Source of the DNA: Egibacteraceae bacterium
GTDB taxonomy: Bacteria > Actinomycetota > Nitriliruptoria > Euzebyales > Egibacteraceae
Length of the DNA: 64,000 nucleotides
Direction: 5' to 3'
NCBI GenBank assembly: GCA_030446745.1
Contig: JAUJMS010000008.1
Location: 32,618 to 96,617, forward strand
Of the stretch, positions 52,434 through 61,392 are shown piece by piece (the first letter of the stretch is position 1; every line of letters begins with the position of its first letter). A program made the position numbers and the translations under genes. The notes below the pieces were generated by a model. That model had not been told where the DNA came from, ran no database searches, and saw nothing but the letters and a program-made list of their open reading frames with translations.

Positions 52434-53684
52434 TTACGCCTCCGGCCGCAGCAGGGGTCCGAGACGCGCACCGCCGACGGCGGCGGCGACGAGCAGCAGC
52501 GCGCCGCCGAGCGCGTACACGGCGCGGATCCCGAAGGCGTCGGCGGCCAGCCCGCCCAGGCCCAGCGACACCAGACGGCCGGTCTGCCACAACACGTCGA
52601 ATCCCGCGAACACGCGGCCGCGCTCGCCGGCGGCCGTCCGCGACTGCAGCAGTGAGGTGAACGTGACCGCACCGGTGGAGGTGCCGACGCCGTAGACGGT
52701 GAGCGCCCCCGCAGCCACCGGCAGCGACCGCGCCGCGGCCAGCACCAGGTCGACGGCGCCGCGCAGCGCGTACGGTCCCGCGATCAGCCATGCCTTGCCA
52801 GGGTCGCGCGTCAGGCGGCTCAGCAGCGCGGGACCGGCGGCGGCGCCGACACCGATGGCGGCGAGCAGCACGCCGAAGCTGCGGGCACCGCCGCCCAGCG
52901 CCTCGTCCGCGAGCACGACGAGCAACGCGCTCGTTGCGCCGGCGGACAGCGCGGCGAGCAGCTGCACGCCGGCCAACACACGCAGCAACGGTCGGGCGGT
53001 CAGCGCGACGAGCCCTTCGCGTAGCTGCTCGGTCCAGCGCCGCGGCGTGGTCGGCACCGCGGCGGTGTCGCGCGGCTCCGGCAGCCGCCACAGCAGCACG
53101 GCGGAGACGAGGAAGGTCGCGGCGTTGACAACGAAGGCGGCGCCCGCGCCGACGGCGGCGACGAGAAGGCCGGCGAGCGGCGCGAGCGCGATCTGCGAGA
53201 CCACCGCAGCCGACCACAGGGCGCTGTTCGCGGCGACCAGGCGTTCCGGCGGCACGAGTCCGGGCAGGACAGCCTGCGACGCCGGGTTGAACGTCACGGC
53301 GCCGAGCGACAGTCCCACGGCGACGAGGTAGATCGCCGCGAGGCGGTGGTCGACGAACGGCAGGGTCAGCGCGAGCGCCATGCGCCACAGGTCCGCGGCC
53401 ACCATGACGCGGACGCGCGGAAACCGGTCGACGAGCAGCCCGGCGATGGGCCCGGCGACGAGCACGGGCGCGATCTCGGCGGCGACGACACCGGCGACAC
53501 CGGCGCCGGAGCCGCTGCGGTCGAACACGAGCACGGCCAGCGCCACGACGTTGAAGGTGTCACCCCAGCGCGACACCGTCTGCGCGGCGAACAGCCGCCG
53601 GAACCCGGAGTCGCGCAGCAGCGACCGCGGGGGTGGCGCCTCAGCCGGTGGCGCGTCGCGGCCGGCGCCCGCTGCTGACCTCAC
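52434..53684 (-). CDS. MFS transporter (EntS/multidrug type)
   Basis: 416 aa with about 12 hydrophobic helices. Begins LLRDSGFRRLFAAQTVSRWGDTFNVVALAVLVFD (typical MFS_3/EntS first helix), loop DRFPRVRVMVAADLWRM after helix 2-3, FNPASQAVLPGLVPPERLVAANSA. GTG 53684 overlaps the arsC stop (GTGA), which ties it to the arsenate reductase gene; efflux of an arsenic compound is an inference from that context only. Confidence 0.85.
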   Translation of the reverse strand: MRSAAGAGRDAPPAEAPPPRSLLRDSGFRRLFAAQTVSRWGDTFNVVALAVLVFDRSGSGAGVAGVVAAEIAPVLVAGPIAGLLVDRFPRVRVMVAADLWRMALALTLPFVDHRLAAIYLVAVGLSLGAVTFNPASQAVLPGLVPPERLVAANSALWSAAVVSQIALAPLAGLLVAAVGAGAAFVVNAATFLVSAVLLWRLPEPRDTAAVPTTPRRWTEQLREGLVALTARPLLRVLAGVQLLAALSAGATSALLVVLADEALGGGARSFGVLLAAIGVGAAAGPALLSRLTRDPGKAWLIAGPYALRGAVDLVLAAARSLPVAAGALTVYGVGTSTGAVTFTSLLQSRTAAGERGRVFAGFDVLWQTGRLVSLGLGGLAADAFGIRAVYALGGALLLVAAAVGGARLGPLLRPEA

Positions 53685-54115
53685 GTCGTGTGCGTCCCGC
53701 CGCGCTCGGCGTCGAGCTCGGCCAACAGCGTGCGGACGCGCGCGAGGACGTCGTCGCGGATCGCGCGGACCGCCTCGACGGACCGACCCTTCGGGTCGGG
53801 CAGCGCCCAGTCGCGCATCGGCGTCGTCAGCGCCGGGCACGCCGCGTCGACACCACACCCCATGGAGACCAGGTGCCCCGCCGCTTCCGCCAGCTCGGGG
53901 GTGAGCAGCCGCCCCGGTCCGTCGTCGAGCCGGACACCGATCTCGTCGAGCACGGTGACGACCTCGGGGTGCGGGCGCGGTGCCGGCTCCGTGCCGGCGG
54001 ACGCCGCGGTGTAGCGCCCGGCCGCCTCGCGGGTGAACAGCGCCTCGGCCATGCGCGACCGGCCCGCGTTGTGGACGCACACGAACAGCACGTCGGGCGC
54101 ATCCGGCGAGCGCAC
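53681..54115 (-). CDS. arsC: Arsenate reductase, low-molecular-weight phosphatase type
   Basis: 144 aa. P-loop FVCVHNAGRSRMAEALF (nucleophile Cys in the CxxNxxRS form), SAGTEPAPRPHPEVVTVLDEIG, VSMGCGVDAACP with the further redox Cys residues, DWALPDPKGRSVEAVRAIRD (catalytic Asp). Reduces arsenate to arsenite with mycothiol or thioredoxin partners. GTG 54115, one base downstream of the aquaporin stop. Confidence 0.92.
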   Translation of the reverse strand: MRSPDAPDVLFVCVHNAGRSRMAEALFTREAAGRYTAASAGTEPAPRPHPEVVTVLDEIGVRLDDGPGRLLTPELAEAAGHLVSMGCGVDAACPALTTPMRDWALPDPKGRSVEAVRAIRDDVLARVRTLLAELDAERGGTHTT

Positions 54116-54116
54116 G

Positions 54117-54815
54117 TCAGCCGTCCTCTGCGGGGATGAGCGCCTCGTCGCTGGGCAGCGGGTCCGCGAACAGGTAGCGCGCGAGGCCGGTCGCCGCCAC
54201 GGCGGCGGCGAGCTCCACCGGCACGAACGCGACCGCGTCGAGTGGCCGGATGCCGGTGAAGGTGTCCGTCAGCGTGCGCGCCACCGTGACGGCGGGGTTG
54301 GCGAACGACGTCGAGCTGGTGGCGTACATCGCGGCGGCGATCCACAGCGGCACGACCGCGGCGCCGCGATCGCCACCGCGGCGCGCGACCGCCCAGACGA
54401 CGAGGACCAGGCCGCCGGTCGCGATGAACTCGGCGAGCAGCATTCCGGGTCCACGCCGCACCGTCGTCGCGAGCTGCAGCACGGGCAGCCCGAACATCAG
54501 GTTCGCGGCGGCGACCCCGGCGACGGCGCCGGCGAGCTGGGCGGCCACGTACGCCGCCAGCTCGCGCCGGCCCAGCCCGCCGGTGACCGCCACCGCGACG
54601 CTGACCGCTGGGTTGAGGTGCGCCCCCGAGACGTGCCCAACGGCGAAGATCGCCGCGGCCAGGGCGCCGGCGGTGCCGACCACGTTGCCGAGCAGCGCGA
54701 CGCCGGTGTCGTCGGACAGCTGCGTCGCGAGGGTGCCGGAGCCGACGACGCCGACGAGCAGCATCGCCGTGCCCGTCGCCTCGGCGGCGGCCCGGCGCCG
54801 CAGCGGAGCGGTCAC
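54117..54815 (-). CDS. MIP-family channel (aquaporin/aquaglyceroporin), AqpS-like context
   Basis: 232 aa with six hydrophobic segments and two half-helix motifs: VSGAHLNPAVSVAV and SSTSFANPAVTVART. The second NPA is followed by Thr-Val-Ala-Arg, the Arg of the selectivity filter. In Sinorhizobium an arsC-linked MIP channel (AqpS) lets arsenite out; the neighbouring arsC suggests the same here. GTG 54815; between pstB and arsC. Confidence 0.88.
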   Translation of the reverse strand: MTAPLRRRAAAEATGTAMLLVGVVGSGTLATQLSDDTGVALLGNVVGTAGALAAAIFAVGHVSGAHLNPAVSVAVAVTGGLGRRELAAYVAAQLAGAVAGVAAANLMFGLPVLQLATTVRRGPGMLLAEFIATGGLVLVVWAVARRGGDRGAAVVPLWIAAAMYATSSTSFANPAVTVARTLTDTFTGIRPLDAVAFVPVELAAAVAATGLARYLFADPLPSDEALIPAEDG

Positions 54816-54816
54816 C

Positions 54817-55701
54817 TCAGCCGAAGCGCCCGGTGACGTAGTCCTCGGTGCGCGAGTGCTGCGGGTTGCGGAAGATCTGTTCGGTCCGGTCGAACTCGAC
54901 GAGGCGCCCGGAGCGGTGGTCGCCGGCGTCGCTGTCCACCTCGGTCGTGATGAACGCGGTGCGGTCCGACACGCGCGCCGCCTGCTGCATGTTGTGGGTG
55001 ACGATGACGATCGTGTAGGACTCCTGCAGCTCGCGCATGAGGTCCTCGATCCGCGCGGTGGCGATCGGGTCCAGCGCCGAGCACGGCTCGTCCATCAGGA
55101 TGACGTCGGGGTTCACGGCGATCGCTCGCGCGATGCACAGCCGCTGCTGCTGTCCGCCGGACAGGCTGTAGGCGCTCGCCGTCAGCTTGGTGCGGACCTC
55201 GTCCCACAGTGCGGCACGGCGCAGGCTCGTCTCGACCAGCCCGTCGAGGTCGACGTCCATGCCGTTGACCTTCGGCCCGAACGCCACGTTGTCGTAGATC
55301 GACTTGGGGAACGGGTTGGGCTTCTGGAAGACCATGCCGATGCGGCGGCGCACGACGACGGGGTCGACGTCGCGGGCGTACAGATCCTGGCCGTAGTACC
55401 TGAGCGTTCCTTCGACCCGGGCGCTCGGGATAAGGTCGTTCATCCGGTTGAAGCTGCGCAGCAGCGTCGACTTCCCGCACCCCGACGGGCCGATGAGCGC
55501 GGTGATCTCGCCCTGGCGGATCTGCATGGTGACGTCGCGGATCGCGGGGCGGTCGCCGTAGCACACGGAAAGGTCGCGCACGTCGAACACCGCCAGCGCC
55601 TCGGCGGGATCCGGCACGGGGGCGACCGAGCCCTCGTGGCGCACCCGGAGCACCTCGGCCGGCGGGGCCGGAACCGGGGCGGGCACGGCCGTTCGCTCCA
55701 T
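54817..55701 (-). CDS. pstB: Phosphate ABC transporter ATP-binding protein
   Basis: 294 aa. About 40 N-terminal low-complexity residues, then Walker [23 protein letters not shown]-loop [21 protein letters not shown] (PstB hallmark), signature [18 protein letters not shown], Walker [25 protein letters not shown]-loop [19 protein letters not shown] 55701 is 6 nt after AGGAG; its ATG overlaps the pstA stop. Confidence 0.96.
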   Translation of the reverse strand: MERTAVPAPVPAPPAEVLRVRHEGSVAPVPDPAEALAVFDVRDLSVCYGDRPAIRDVTMQIRQGEITALIGPSGCGKSTLLRSFNRMNDLIPSARVEGTLRYYGQDLYARDVDPVVVRRRIGMVFQKPNPFPKSIYDNVAFGPKVNGMDVDLDGLVETSLRRAALWDEVRTKLTASAYSLSGGQQQRLCIARAIAVNPDVILMDEPCSALDPIATARIEDLMRELQESYTIVIVTHNMQQAARVSDRTAFITTEVDSDAGDHRSGRLVEFDRTEQIFRNPQHSRTEDYVTGRFG

Positions 55702-56609
55702 CACCATCTCCTCTGGAAGCGGTTGCGCAGCAGGATCGCCACGCTGTTCATGACGAGCAGCAGCGCGAGCAGGACGAGGATCGCCGCTGAGGCGACCTCG
55801 ACCTTGAACGCCTCCTGCGGGCGGCTGACGAAGTTGAAGATCTCGACCGGCAGTGCGCTGAAGCTTTCGAGCACGCTCCACGGTTCGTTGGACGCCCGCC
55901 GGCTGAACAGCGCCCCGACGAGCAGCACGGGGGCGGTCTCGCCGACGGCCCGCGACAGCGCCAGGATGACGCCGGTCATGATGCCGGGCAAGGCGGCGGG
56001 CAGCACCTGGCGCGCGGTGACCTGCCACGGGGTCGCGCCGAGCGCGAGTCCCCCGTCGCGGATGCCGCGGGGGACGGCGCGCAGCGCTTCGCGCCCAGCG
56101 ACGATCACGACCGGCAGGACGAGCAGCGAAAGCGTCAGCGCGCCCGAGATCAAGCTGCGCCCCATCTGCAGGATGTAGACGAACACCGCCGCGCCGAGCA
56201 GCCCGTACACGACCGACGGCACGCCGGCGAGGTTGGCGATGTTCGCCTCCATCAGCCGGGTGAAGCGGTTGTCCGGCGCGAATTCCTCGAGGTAGATGGC
56301 GGCGCCGACGCCCAGCGGGAACGCGACGAGCGCGACGAGCACGAGCAGCGACAGCGACCCGGTCAAGCCGGCGCGGATGCCGGTCCGGTCGGGGAAACGG
56401 CTGGCGTAGCGCCCGAGAAACTCCGGACGGAGGCGGCCGACGCCGTCGACGACGACGTCGACGAGCAGCACCGCCAGCACGAGGACGCCGACGATCGTCG
56501 CCGCGAACAGCAGCCCGGCGAAGGCCCGTTCGCGGAAACCGCGCGAGGTCGGCGCGTCGAGCGCGGCAACGGCCCGCCGGGCGCTGACCTGCGGCGTGTG
56601 CATCGTCAT
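55701..56609 (-). CDS. pstA: Phosphate ABC transporter permease PstA
   Basis: 302 aa, six hydrophobic helices. [21 protein letters not shown] first helix, [43 protein letters not shown]-loop [44 protein letters not shown]: all PstA signatures. ATG 56609 overlaps the pstC stop by one base. The frame upstream of pstA is open to 58970 but that is pstC in another frame and pstS; it is not one protein. Confidence 0.94.
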   Translation of the reverse strand: MTMHTPQVSARRAVAALDAPTSRGFRERAFAGLLFAATIVGVLVLAVLLVDVVVDGVGRLRPEFLGRYASRFPDRTGIRAGLTGSLSLLVLVALVAFPLGVGAAIYLEEFAPDNRFTRLMEANIANLAGVPSVVYGLLGAAVFVYILQMGRSLISGALTLSLLVLPVVIVAGREALRAVPRGIRDGGLALGATPWQVTARQVLPAALPGIMTGVILALSRAVGETAPVLLVGALFSRRASNEPWSVLESFSALPVEIFNFVSRPQEAFKVEVASAAILVLLALLLVMNSVAILLRNRFQRRW

Positions 56610-57514
56610 CAGTAGACCTCGCGGAAGCGGCGGACGAAGCGTTGGGCCGCGATGTTGATGCCGAACGTCAGCACGAACAGCAGCGCGCCGACCGCGAAGA
56701 TGGACTGGTACGTCAGCGAACCGCGGGGCGCCTCGCCACTGACTGCCTGCACGATGTAGGCGGTCATCGTCTGGATCTGGTCGAACGGGTTGGCCGTCAA
56801 CTGCGGCAGGTTGCCCGCCGCGATCGCCACAATCATGGTCTCGCCGATCGCCCGGCCGAGCCCGAGGATGACCGCAGCGACGACGCCGGACAGGGCGGCG
56901 GGGAACACGACCCGCACGGCGACGTGGCGCTTGGTGGCGCCGAGGCCGTAGGCACCCTCGCGCAGGCTCGACGGCACGGCGCTCATGGCGTCCTCGGCCA
57001 GCGAGGCGATCGTCGGCACGATCATGATCCCCATGACGATGCCGGCGCTGGCAGCGTTGAAGATCTTCACGGTGTTCGCGCCGAGGAGCGCGCGCAGCAC
57101 CGGCGTCATGAACGTCAGGGCGAAGTAGCCCAGCACGACGGTCGGGACACCCGCGAGGACCTCGAGCACCGGTTTGAGGATGCCGCGCACCCGCGGGCGC
57201 GCGTACTCCGACAGGTAGACCGCGGCGCCGAGGCCGAGCGGGACGGCGACCGCCATCGCGATGACCGTCACGAGCAGCGTGCCGTTGACCAGTGGCAGGA
57301 CGCCGAAGCGCCCACTGTCGACGCCACCGAATGGGCGCCAGGCGGTGTCGGTGAGAAAATCGACGACCGACACCTGCCGGAAGAACGACACGGCGTCGAC
57401 GAACAGCACCAACACGATCCCGACGGTCGTCAAGATCGACACCGCCCCGCACGTCGCCAGCGCAAGCAGGATCGCCTTCTCGCCGTAGCGCGGCCGCGCG
57501 CAGCGGCGGCGCAC
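56609..57514 (-). CDS. pstC: Phosphate ABC transporter permease PstC (N-terminus uncertain)
   Basis: 301 aa from GTG 57514. [37 protein letters not shown] first helix, [53 protein letters not shown] loop [47 protein letters not shown]. Upstream, GTG 57554 starts [17 protein letters not shown] in another frame with a good ribosome site, the normal-looking beginning of a PstC; a frame break near 57515 would join the two. Confidence 0.92.
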   Translation of the reverse strand: MRRRCARPRYGEKAILLALATCGAVSILTTVGIVLVLFVDAVSFFRQVSVVDFLTDTAWRPFGGVDSGRFGVLPLVNGTLLVTVIAMAVAVPLGLGAAVYLSEYARPRVRGILKPVLEVLAGVPTVVLGYFALTFMTPVLRALLGANTVKIFNAASAGIVMGIMIVPTIASLAEDAMSAVPSSLREGAYGLGATKRHVAVRVVFPAALSGVVAAVILGLGRAIGETMIVAIAAGNLPQLTANPFDQIQTMTAYIVQAVSGEAPRGSLTYQSIFAVGALLFVLTFGINIAAQRFVRRFREVY

Positions 57515-57576
57515 TGGGCGCCGCCGCTGCGCGGGTCTCGGTGGTCGTCGTCACGGCTGCCTTTCGTGGTACACGG

Positions 57577-58547
57577 TCACTGCGCGTCGCGGCCTCGAAC
57601 GCCTGCTTGGCCTCGTTGATCGCCGCCTCGGTCTCGGGGACGTAGCCGATGTCGGTGATCAGCGACTGCACGTTGTCGAGGTAGTAGCCGACGAAGTCGG
57701 CGACCTCGGGGCGCTGCAACGACTCGTTGTTGACGTAGATGAACAGCGGCCGGGTCGCCGGGTAGCTGCCGTCCTGGGCGGTCTCCACGCTCGGCGCGAC
57801 GCACCCGTTCCCGCCGTCGAGCGCGAGCGCCTTCACCTGGTCCTGGTTCTCCTGGTAGTACGCGAAGCCGAAGAACCCCCACGCGTTCGGAGTCCCGATG
57901 ACGCCCTGGGCGATGATGTTGTCGTCCTCGGCGGCGCTGTAGTCCTGCCGCGACTCCTCCAGGCCGAGCACGTCTTCGACCATGAAGTCGTAGGTGCCCG
58001 AGTCGGTCCCGGGCGCGAAGACCTCCAGCGGCGCGTCCGGGAACTCCGCACGCACCTGCTGCCAGGTCGTCGCAGGGTCCTCGGGACCGAAGATCGTGGC
58101 GAGCTCGTCGACGGTCAGGCAGTCGACGAAGTCGGCCTCCGGGTTGGTCACGACCGTCAGCGCGTCCGTGCCGACCTTGAGCTCGGTGAACTCGACGCCC
58201 GCCTCCTCGCACAGCGCCGCCTCCTCCGGCTTGATCGGACGCGAGGCGTCGGAGATGTCGGTCTCGCCGGCGCAGAACCGCTCGAACCCGCCGCCGGTGC
58301 CCGACACGCCGACGTTGACGCGGACGTCCGGCTGCTCGTCGTTGTACTCCTCGGCCACCGCGTCGGTCAGCGGGGCGACGGTCGACGAGCCGTCGATTTC
58401 GATCGCCCCGGACAGCGCCTCGCCGCCGTCCTCGGCTGCAGCGCCGCCGCCGCTGTCCGCCGCGCCGTCGTCCGGCGCGTTGCCGCACGCCGCCGCAAGC
58501 ACGGCGAGTGCCGCGCCCAGTACCGCGATCCGCCAGTTGGTTCCCAC
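57577..58547 (-). CDS. pstS: Phosphate-binding lipoprotein PstS (3' frame disturbed)
   Basis: About 320 aa from GTG 58547, 4 nt after GGAGA. Lipobox AVLAAACG; acidic linker; IEIDGSSTVAPLTDAVAEEY, VNVGVSGTGGGFERFCAGETDISDASRPI, FAPGTDSGTYDFMVEDVL and GVIGTPNAWGFFGFAYYQEN are classic PstS ligand loops. It ends IDIGYVPETEAAINEAKQAFEAAT. In its own frame there is no stop here; the TGA at 57577 is two bases out of frame, and dropping a repeated GC pair in ACGCGCAGTGA would give the usual EAATQ-stop. So the end given is inferred. Confidence 0.9.
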
Positions 58548-58905
58548 GAAGTCTCCTTGCCTCGGCGACGGGCCCAGCGCCCGTCGCGGGGAGCAACGCG
58601 GCCACCGTAGGCAGGACGGATGGCGGCGAGGCGGAGCGCAGGTGAACGCCGGCTTGCGGCTGGCGGAACAGGCGGCGGCGCGGGCGCTGGGGCGCGGAAC
58701 GGCGCGGGACACGCCCCCATGGTCGGGCACCGAGGTGTCGCCGCCCTGGCGCGCAGGTGAACGGAGGATGAACGACCCGCGGCCTGCAGTCGCCGAGCGC
58801 ATCACGGGTCCATGGGAGGAGGCCGCTGTAGGCGAAGCGACGCCGCATGGCACCGTCACCCACCGCGCGGCTGCGTGGGCGCGCCCGCAGATCGCTGGCG
58901 CCGCG
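58548..58905 (-). promoter_or_regulatory. Upstream region of pstS with PHO-box-like repeats
   Basis: No gene is seen in these ~358 bp. Read on the minus strand, 58751-58773 is GTTCATCCTCC-GTTCACCTGCGC, two direct 11-nt units as in PHO boxes. A further GTTCACCTGCGC (12 bp identical) lies at 58636-58647. The duplicated unit and the downstream pst genes make control by the RegX3/PhoP-type regulator at 49655 likely. The rest is GC-rich spacer. Confidence 0.6.
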
Positions 58906-59376
58906 TTACCCCCGTTGCGTGAGGGCGCCGAACACGAGCCCGACCAGCGCACCGAACACCAGATGGCCACCGAGGAACGTCACCACATCAAGGGCGCCGT
59001 AGCGCCAATAGAACACGCCAGGCGCGGCGACGCGCTCGGGCATGCCGGGATGCAGCAGCGGGAAGGCCCCGACGACCAATCCACCGATCGCAAAGTGCGC
59101 CAGACCGCCGGCGATACCCCACACCACGAGGCTGTCTTTCGCGCCGACCGATTCGAACAGCGCTGCGTAGAGCATCGCAACGACCACGGCGGTCGTGGCG
59201 TGGCCGACCCACCCCACGACGCGCCGCCACCGGTGCGGCGCGCGAAGCATCGCCCCGGCCTCGGCAAAGATGTCCTGCCGCACGGGCAGGCCGAGGCTCC
59301 TTTGAACGTACGCCGGCACCTCCATCAGCTGAGCGGCGAGGAGGCCCGCCAAACCCGCGGCCAGAAGGTCAGGCAC
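58906..59376 (-). CDS. Membrane protein of the hydrogenase locus, unknown
   Basis: 156 aa, about four hydrophobic helices: LLAAGLAGLLAAQLMEVPAYV, VGWVGHATTAVVVAMLYAALF, VVWGIAGGLAHFAIGGLVVGAF, LDVVTFLGGHLVFGALVGLVFGAL. Conserved-looking His residues lie in helix faces (GHATT, LAHFAIGG, GGHLVFG). I do not recognise the family with certainty; similar small membrane proteins occur next to actinobacterial [NiFe] hydrogenases. GTG 59376 overlaps the protease stop by 8 bp. Confidence 0.7.
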   Translation of the reverse strand: MPDLLAAGLAGLLAAQLMEVPAYVQRSLGLPVRQDIFAEAGAMLRAPHRWRRVVGWVGHATTAVVVAMLYAALFESVGAKDSLVVWGIAGGLAHFAIGGLVVGAFPLLHPGMPERVAAPGVFYWRYGALDVVTFLGGHLVFGALVGLVFGALTQRG

Positions 59377-59902
59377 GTCGCCCCGAGGTCCGCGTCAGAA
59401 GCTCGCAGGCGAGGTCGATCACGCGCCTCGCGGCGACCGGCACCGCACGTGCCACATGCGTGCTGAGTCCCTCCTCGAAATCCTCGCACGTGTGCGGCTG
59501 ACATCCGACGAGCAGCACGTGCTCCGGCAATACGCCGGCTGCCCGCGCGAGTCGCAAGACGCGTGACGGCTCGGCGAGGTGGAAGTCAGACACCTGGGCG
59601 CGCCACTCATCGAACGTCGGCGTGGCCACGACGGGTACCTCGGGCGTGAGGACGAACGTCGTCCCGGGTGGTGCGTTTCGTTCGACGGCGTCGACGATGA
59701 TCAGGCCGCCGTAGCCGTCCATCAGGTGATGGATGATGCCCAAACCGCCGATGCCGGTTTCGATCAGGTCAGCGCCCTCCGGCAGAACGTCATGCAGCCG
59801 TGCCGCAACGGCGATCCCGAACCCGTCGTCGCCGCGGAGGACGTTGCCGACACAGGCGACGAGAACGCGCTGCGACGGGTCAACGACAGCTGGAGCAGCC
59901 AT
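59369..59902 (-). CDS. [NiFe] hydrogenase maturation protease (HycI/HoxM type)
   Basis: 177 aa. VACVGNVLRGDDGFGIAVAARL (nickel-sensing Asp/Glu region), IETGIGGLGIIHHLMDGYGGLIIVDAVERNAPPG (second ligand Asp), LLVGCQPHTCEDFEEGLSTHVARAVPVAARRVI. It cleaves the C-terminal peptide of a hydrogenase large subunit after nickel insertion. ATG 59902 overlaps the 3' end of the NifU-domain gene. Confidence 0.88.
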   Translation of the reverse strand: MAAPAVVDPSQRVLVACVGNVLRGDDGFGIAVAARLHDVLPEGADLIETGIGGLGIIHHLMDGYGGLIIVDAVERNAPPGTTFVLTPEVPVVATPTFDEWRAQVSDFHLAEPSRVLRLARAAGVLPEHVLLVGCQPHTCEDFEEGLSTHVARAVPVAARRVIDLACELLTRTSGRRA

Positions 59903-60500
59903 GGCCGTCGCGTGCTGCGCCTGCGCCGGTCGGTTGGGCAGGCTCGTGGTCGAGCGCACTGCGCCGCGTCAGGCTCGAGGCGGGGATGAGGACGGGCGGC
60001 GCCGTTTGGTTGTGAGGTTGCGAGACGTTCATTCGCACGAATTCGGGCAGCTGCGCGCGCAGCGCTGCTTCCACGACGCCGCGTAGGGTCGCGGAAGACC
60101 CCGAGCAGCTCTCACACGCACCGAGCAGGCGGATGTTCACCACGCCACCCTCCGCCGCGACGATCTCGACCTTGCCGCCGTGCGACTCGATGTAGGGCCG
60201 AACGCTGTCCAGGGCCGCCTCCGCGCGCGACCACGCGTCATCCTCCTGTTCTTCATACAGCCCGAACAGCAGCCCGACGTGCGGGTCACGTACGGCGTCA
60301 TCCAGCAGCGCCCGCGCCTCGAGCAACGCGCGGAGATGCTGCAGCCCTGGGCGGTGGATGGCGTCGACGGCGCGCAGCATCTCCAACACCGTCTCATGCA
60401 CCGTCGCGTCGGGGTGCTCCTCGATCATGCGGACGAGGTCGTCGAGCCGTCCGAGCGCGTCGTCGACCTCGGGCGGCAGGGGACGCGGCGCGGCGGTCAC
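59880..60500 (-). CDS. NifU C-terminal-domain protein of the hydrogenase locus
   Basis: 206 aa. N-terminal helices (PLPPEVDDALGRLDDLVRMIEEHPDATVHETVLEMLRAVDAIHRPGLQHLRALL), then the NifU-like scaffold VRPYIESHGGKVEIVAAEGGVVNIRLLGACESCSGSSATLRGVVEAALRAQLPEF with the CxxC cluster site. Fe-S delivery for the hydrogenase small subunit is the likely role. The C-terminus ends in GCSSCR, an extra Cys pair. GTG 60500. Confidence 0.88.
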   Translation of the reverse strand: MTAAPRPLPPEVDDALGRLDDLVRMIEEHPDATVHETVLEMLRAVDAIHRPGLQHLRALLEARALLDDAVRDPHVGLLFGLYEEQEDDAWSRAEAALDSVRPYIESHGGKVEIVAAEGGVVNIRLLGACESCSGSSATLRGVVEAALRAQLPEFVRMNVSQPHNQTAPPVLIPASSLTRRSALDHEPAQPTGAGAARDGHGCSSCR

Positions 60501-60709
60501 GGCGACTCCCCGCTGCCGTGGGACCACCAGCCCCAGCCGACCGCGTCCATCGGGACGCCGCCCATCAGCTGAGGCAGGTCCACGACCGTCACCTCGAGTG
60601 CGGCCAACAGCCGGATCAGTGCGGTGAGGATCACGGTACCGGTGAACCCACCGAGGAGCATGACCGGAAACAGCGACGGGTGCGGCTTGTACAGCAAAGG
60701 CGAGTCCAA
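60497..60709 (-). CDS. Small membrane protein of the hydrogenase locus, perhaps truncated
   Basis: 70 aa: MDSPLLYKPHPSLFPVMLLGGFTGTVILTALIRLLAALEVTVVDLPQLMGG, then VPMDAVGWGWWSHGSGESP. One or two hydrophobic helices. The first 50 residues look like the start of a larger multi-helix membrane protein (TG...L...DLPQLMGG), so this may be a shortened form. ATG 60709; overlaps the NifU gene by 4 bp (GTGA). Confidence 0.6.
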   Translation of the reverse strand: MDSPLLYKPHPSLFPVMLLGGFTGTVILTALIRLLAALEVTVVDLPQLMGGVPMDAVGWGWWSHGSGESP

Positions 60710-60727
60710 CGGATCTGCCTCCTCGAG

Positions 60728-61254
60728 TCAAACGTTCGTGACGCCGGCGGGCAGCAAGACCTCCCGGCGGACCAGCTCGACGGCCTCAGGGAGCAGTGCC
60801 TCGGCCTGCGGACTCAGGACCGCCCCCGTCGTACCCGGTTGCGGCTCGAGCTCCACGACGACGTCGTCGGGCAGCGCGCCGACGTGGCGGCCGATGACGA
60901 GGACGTGGTCGAGGTCGATGACCCCGGCACCGGCCTCGTACATCCGTGCCTGGACGTCCTCGATGTCAGGCGCGGCTGGATCGCAGCGGAAACGGTAGAG
61001 CCGGCCGGGTTCGCGACCGCGCTCCCTATCAGGATAGCGCGGTCGTAGGCTCGGTGGCCAACGCGGAGGTCGAGCGCCACGTGCAGCGCTCCATACCCGA
61101 GGTCCAGCACGTCCACGCCGTGCGGCCAGTCAAGGCACGCGAGCTCGTCGGTGGCGTTCAGCGCGAATGACCCGTCACCGAACCAGCGGTAGCCGACGCC
61201 GCCGATCAGGACACGCTCAGACCCTGCGAGGTCGGCTTGGACTGTCGAGAGCAT
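60728..61254 (-). pseudogene. [NiFe] hydrogenase maturation protease (second copy), frame broken
   Basis: Starts at ATG 61254, overlapping the stop of the hydrogenase large-subunit remnant (ATGA). Frame 1: MLSTVQADLAGSERVLIGGVGYRWFGDGSFALNATDELACLDWPHGVDVLDLGYGALHVALDLRVGHRAYDRAILIG. From ~61028 the good pattern moves to another frame: ERGREPGRLYRFRCDPAAPDIEDVQARMYEAGAGVIDLDHVLVIGRHVGALPDDVVVELEPQPGTTG, ending at 60728. Together they would make a ~175-aa protease of the kind next to group 1h hydrogenases. A one- or two-base change, real or sequencing error, separates them. Confidence 0.72.
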
Positions 61255-61392
61255 CACTCGGCGCCGCACGCGCACGTGGTCGCGTCACGGATGATCATGT
61301 TGTCGCCGTTGGCGACGTGCACGGTGCACGGCATGCACGGGTCGAAGGACCGGATGGCACGGAAGACGTCGATCCCGGTGAACGGCTCATTC
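61254..61392 (-). pseudogene. C-terminal remnant of a [NiFe] hydrogenase large subunit (group 1h/5-like)
   Basis: Only the last ~45 codons are present: PFTGIDVFRAIRSFDPCMPCTVHVANGDNMIIRDATTCACGAE, stop at 61254-61256. DPCMPCTVH is the L2 nickel-binding motif (CxxC) and protease recognition end of large subunits of the actinobacterial oxygen-tolerant type. Upstream of ~61392 the sequence changes to an IS21-type transposase start in another frame. The rest of the large subunit and the small subunit are absent from the window, so the enzyme cannot be made from here. Confidence 0.75.

Noticed and set aside
52411..53388. N-terminal extension of the class V aminotransferase over the MFS gene
   Set aside because: Extension residues are a shadow of the MFS transporter; ATG 52410 gives the family N-terminus.
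55701..58970. One open minus-strand frame of 1089 codons covering pstA to upstream of pstS
   Set aside because: It contains pstS and pstA proper, but between them it is the wrong frame of pstC, and upstream of 58547 it is non-coding. High GC removes stop codons by chance.
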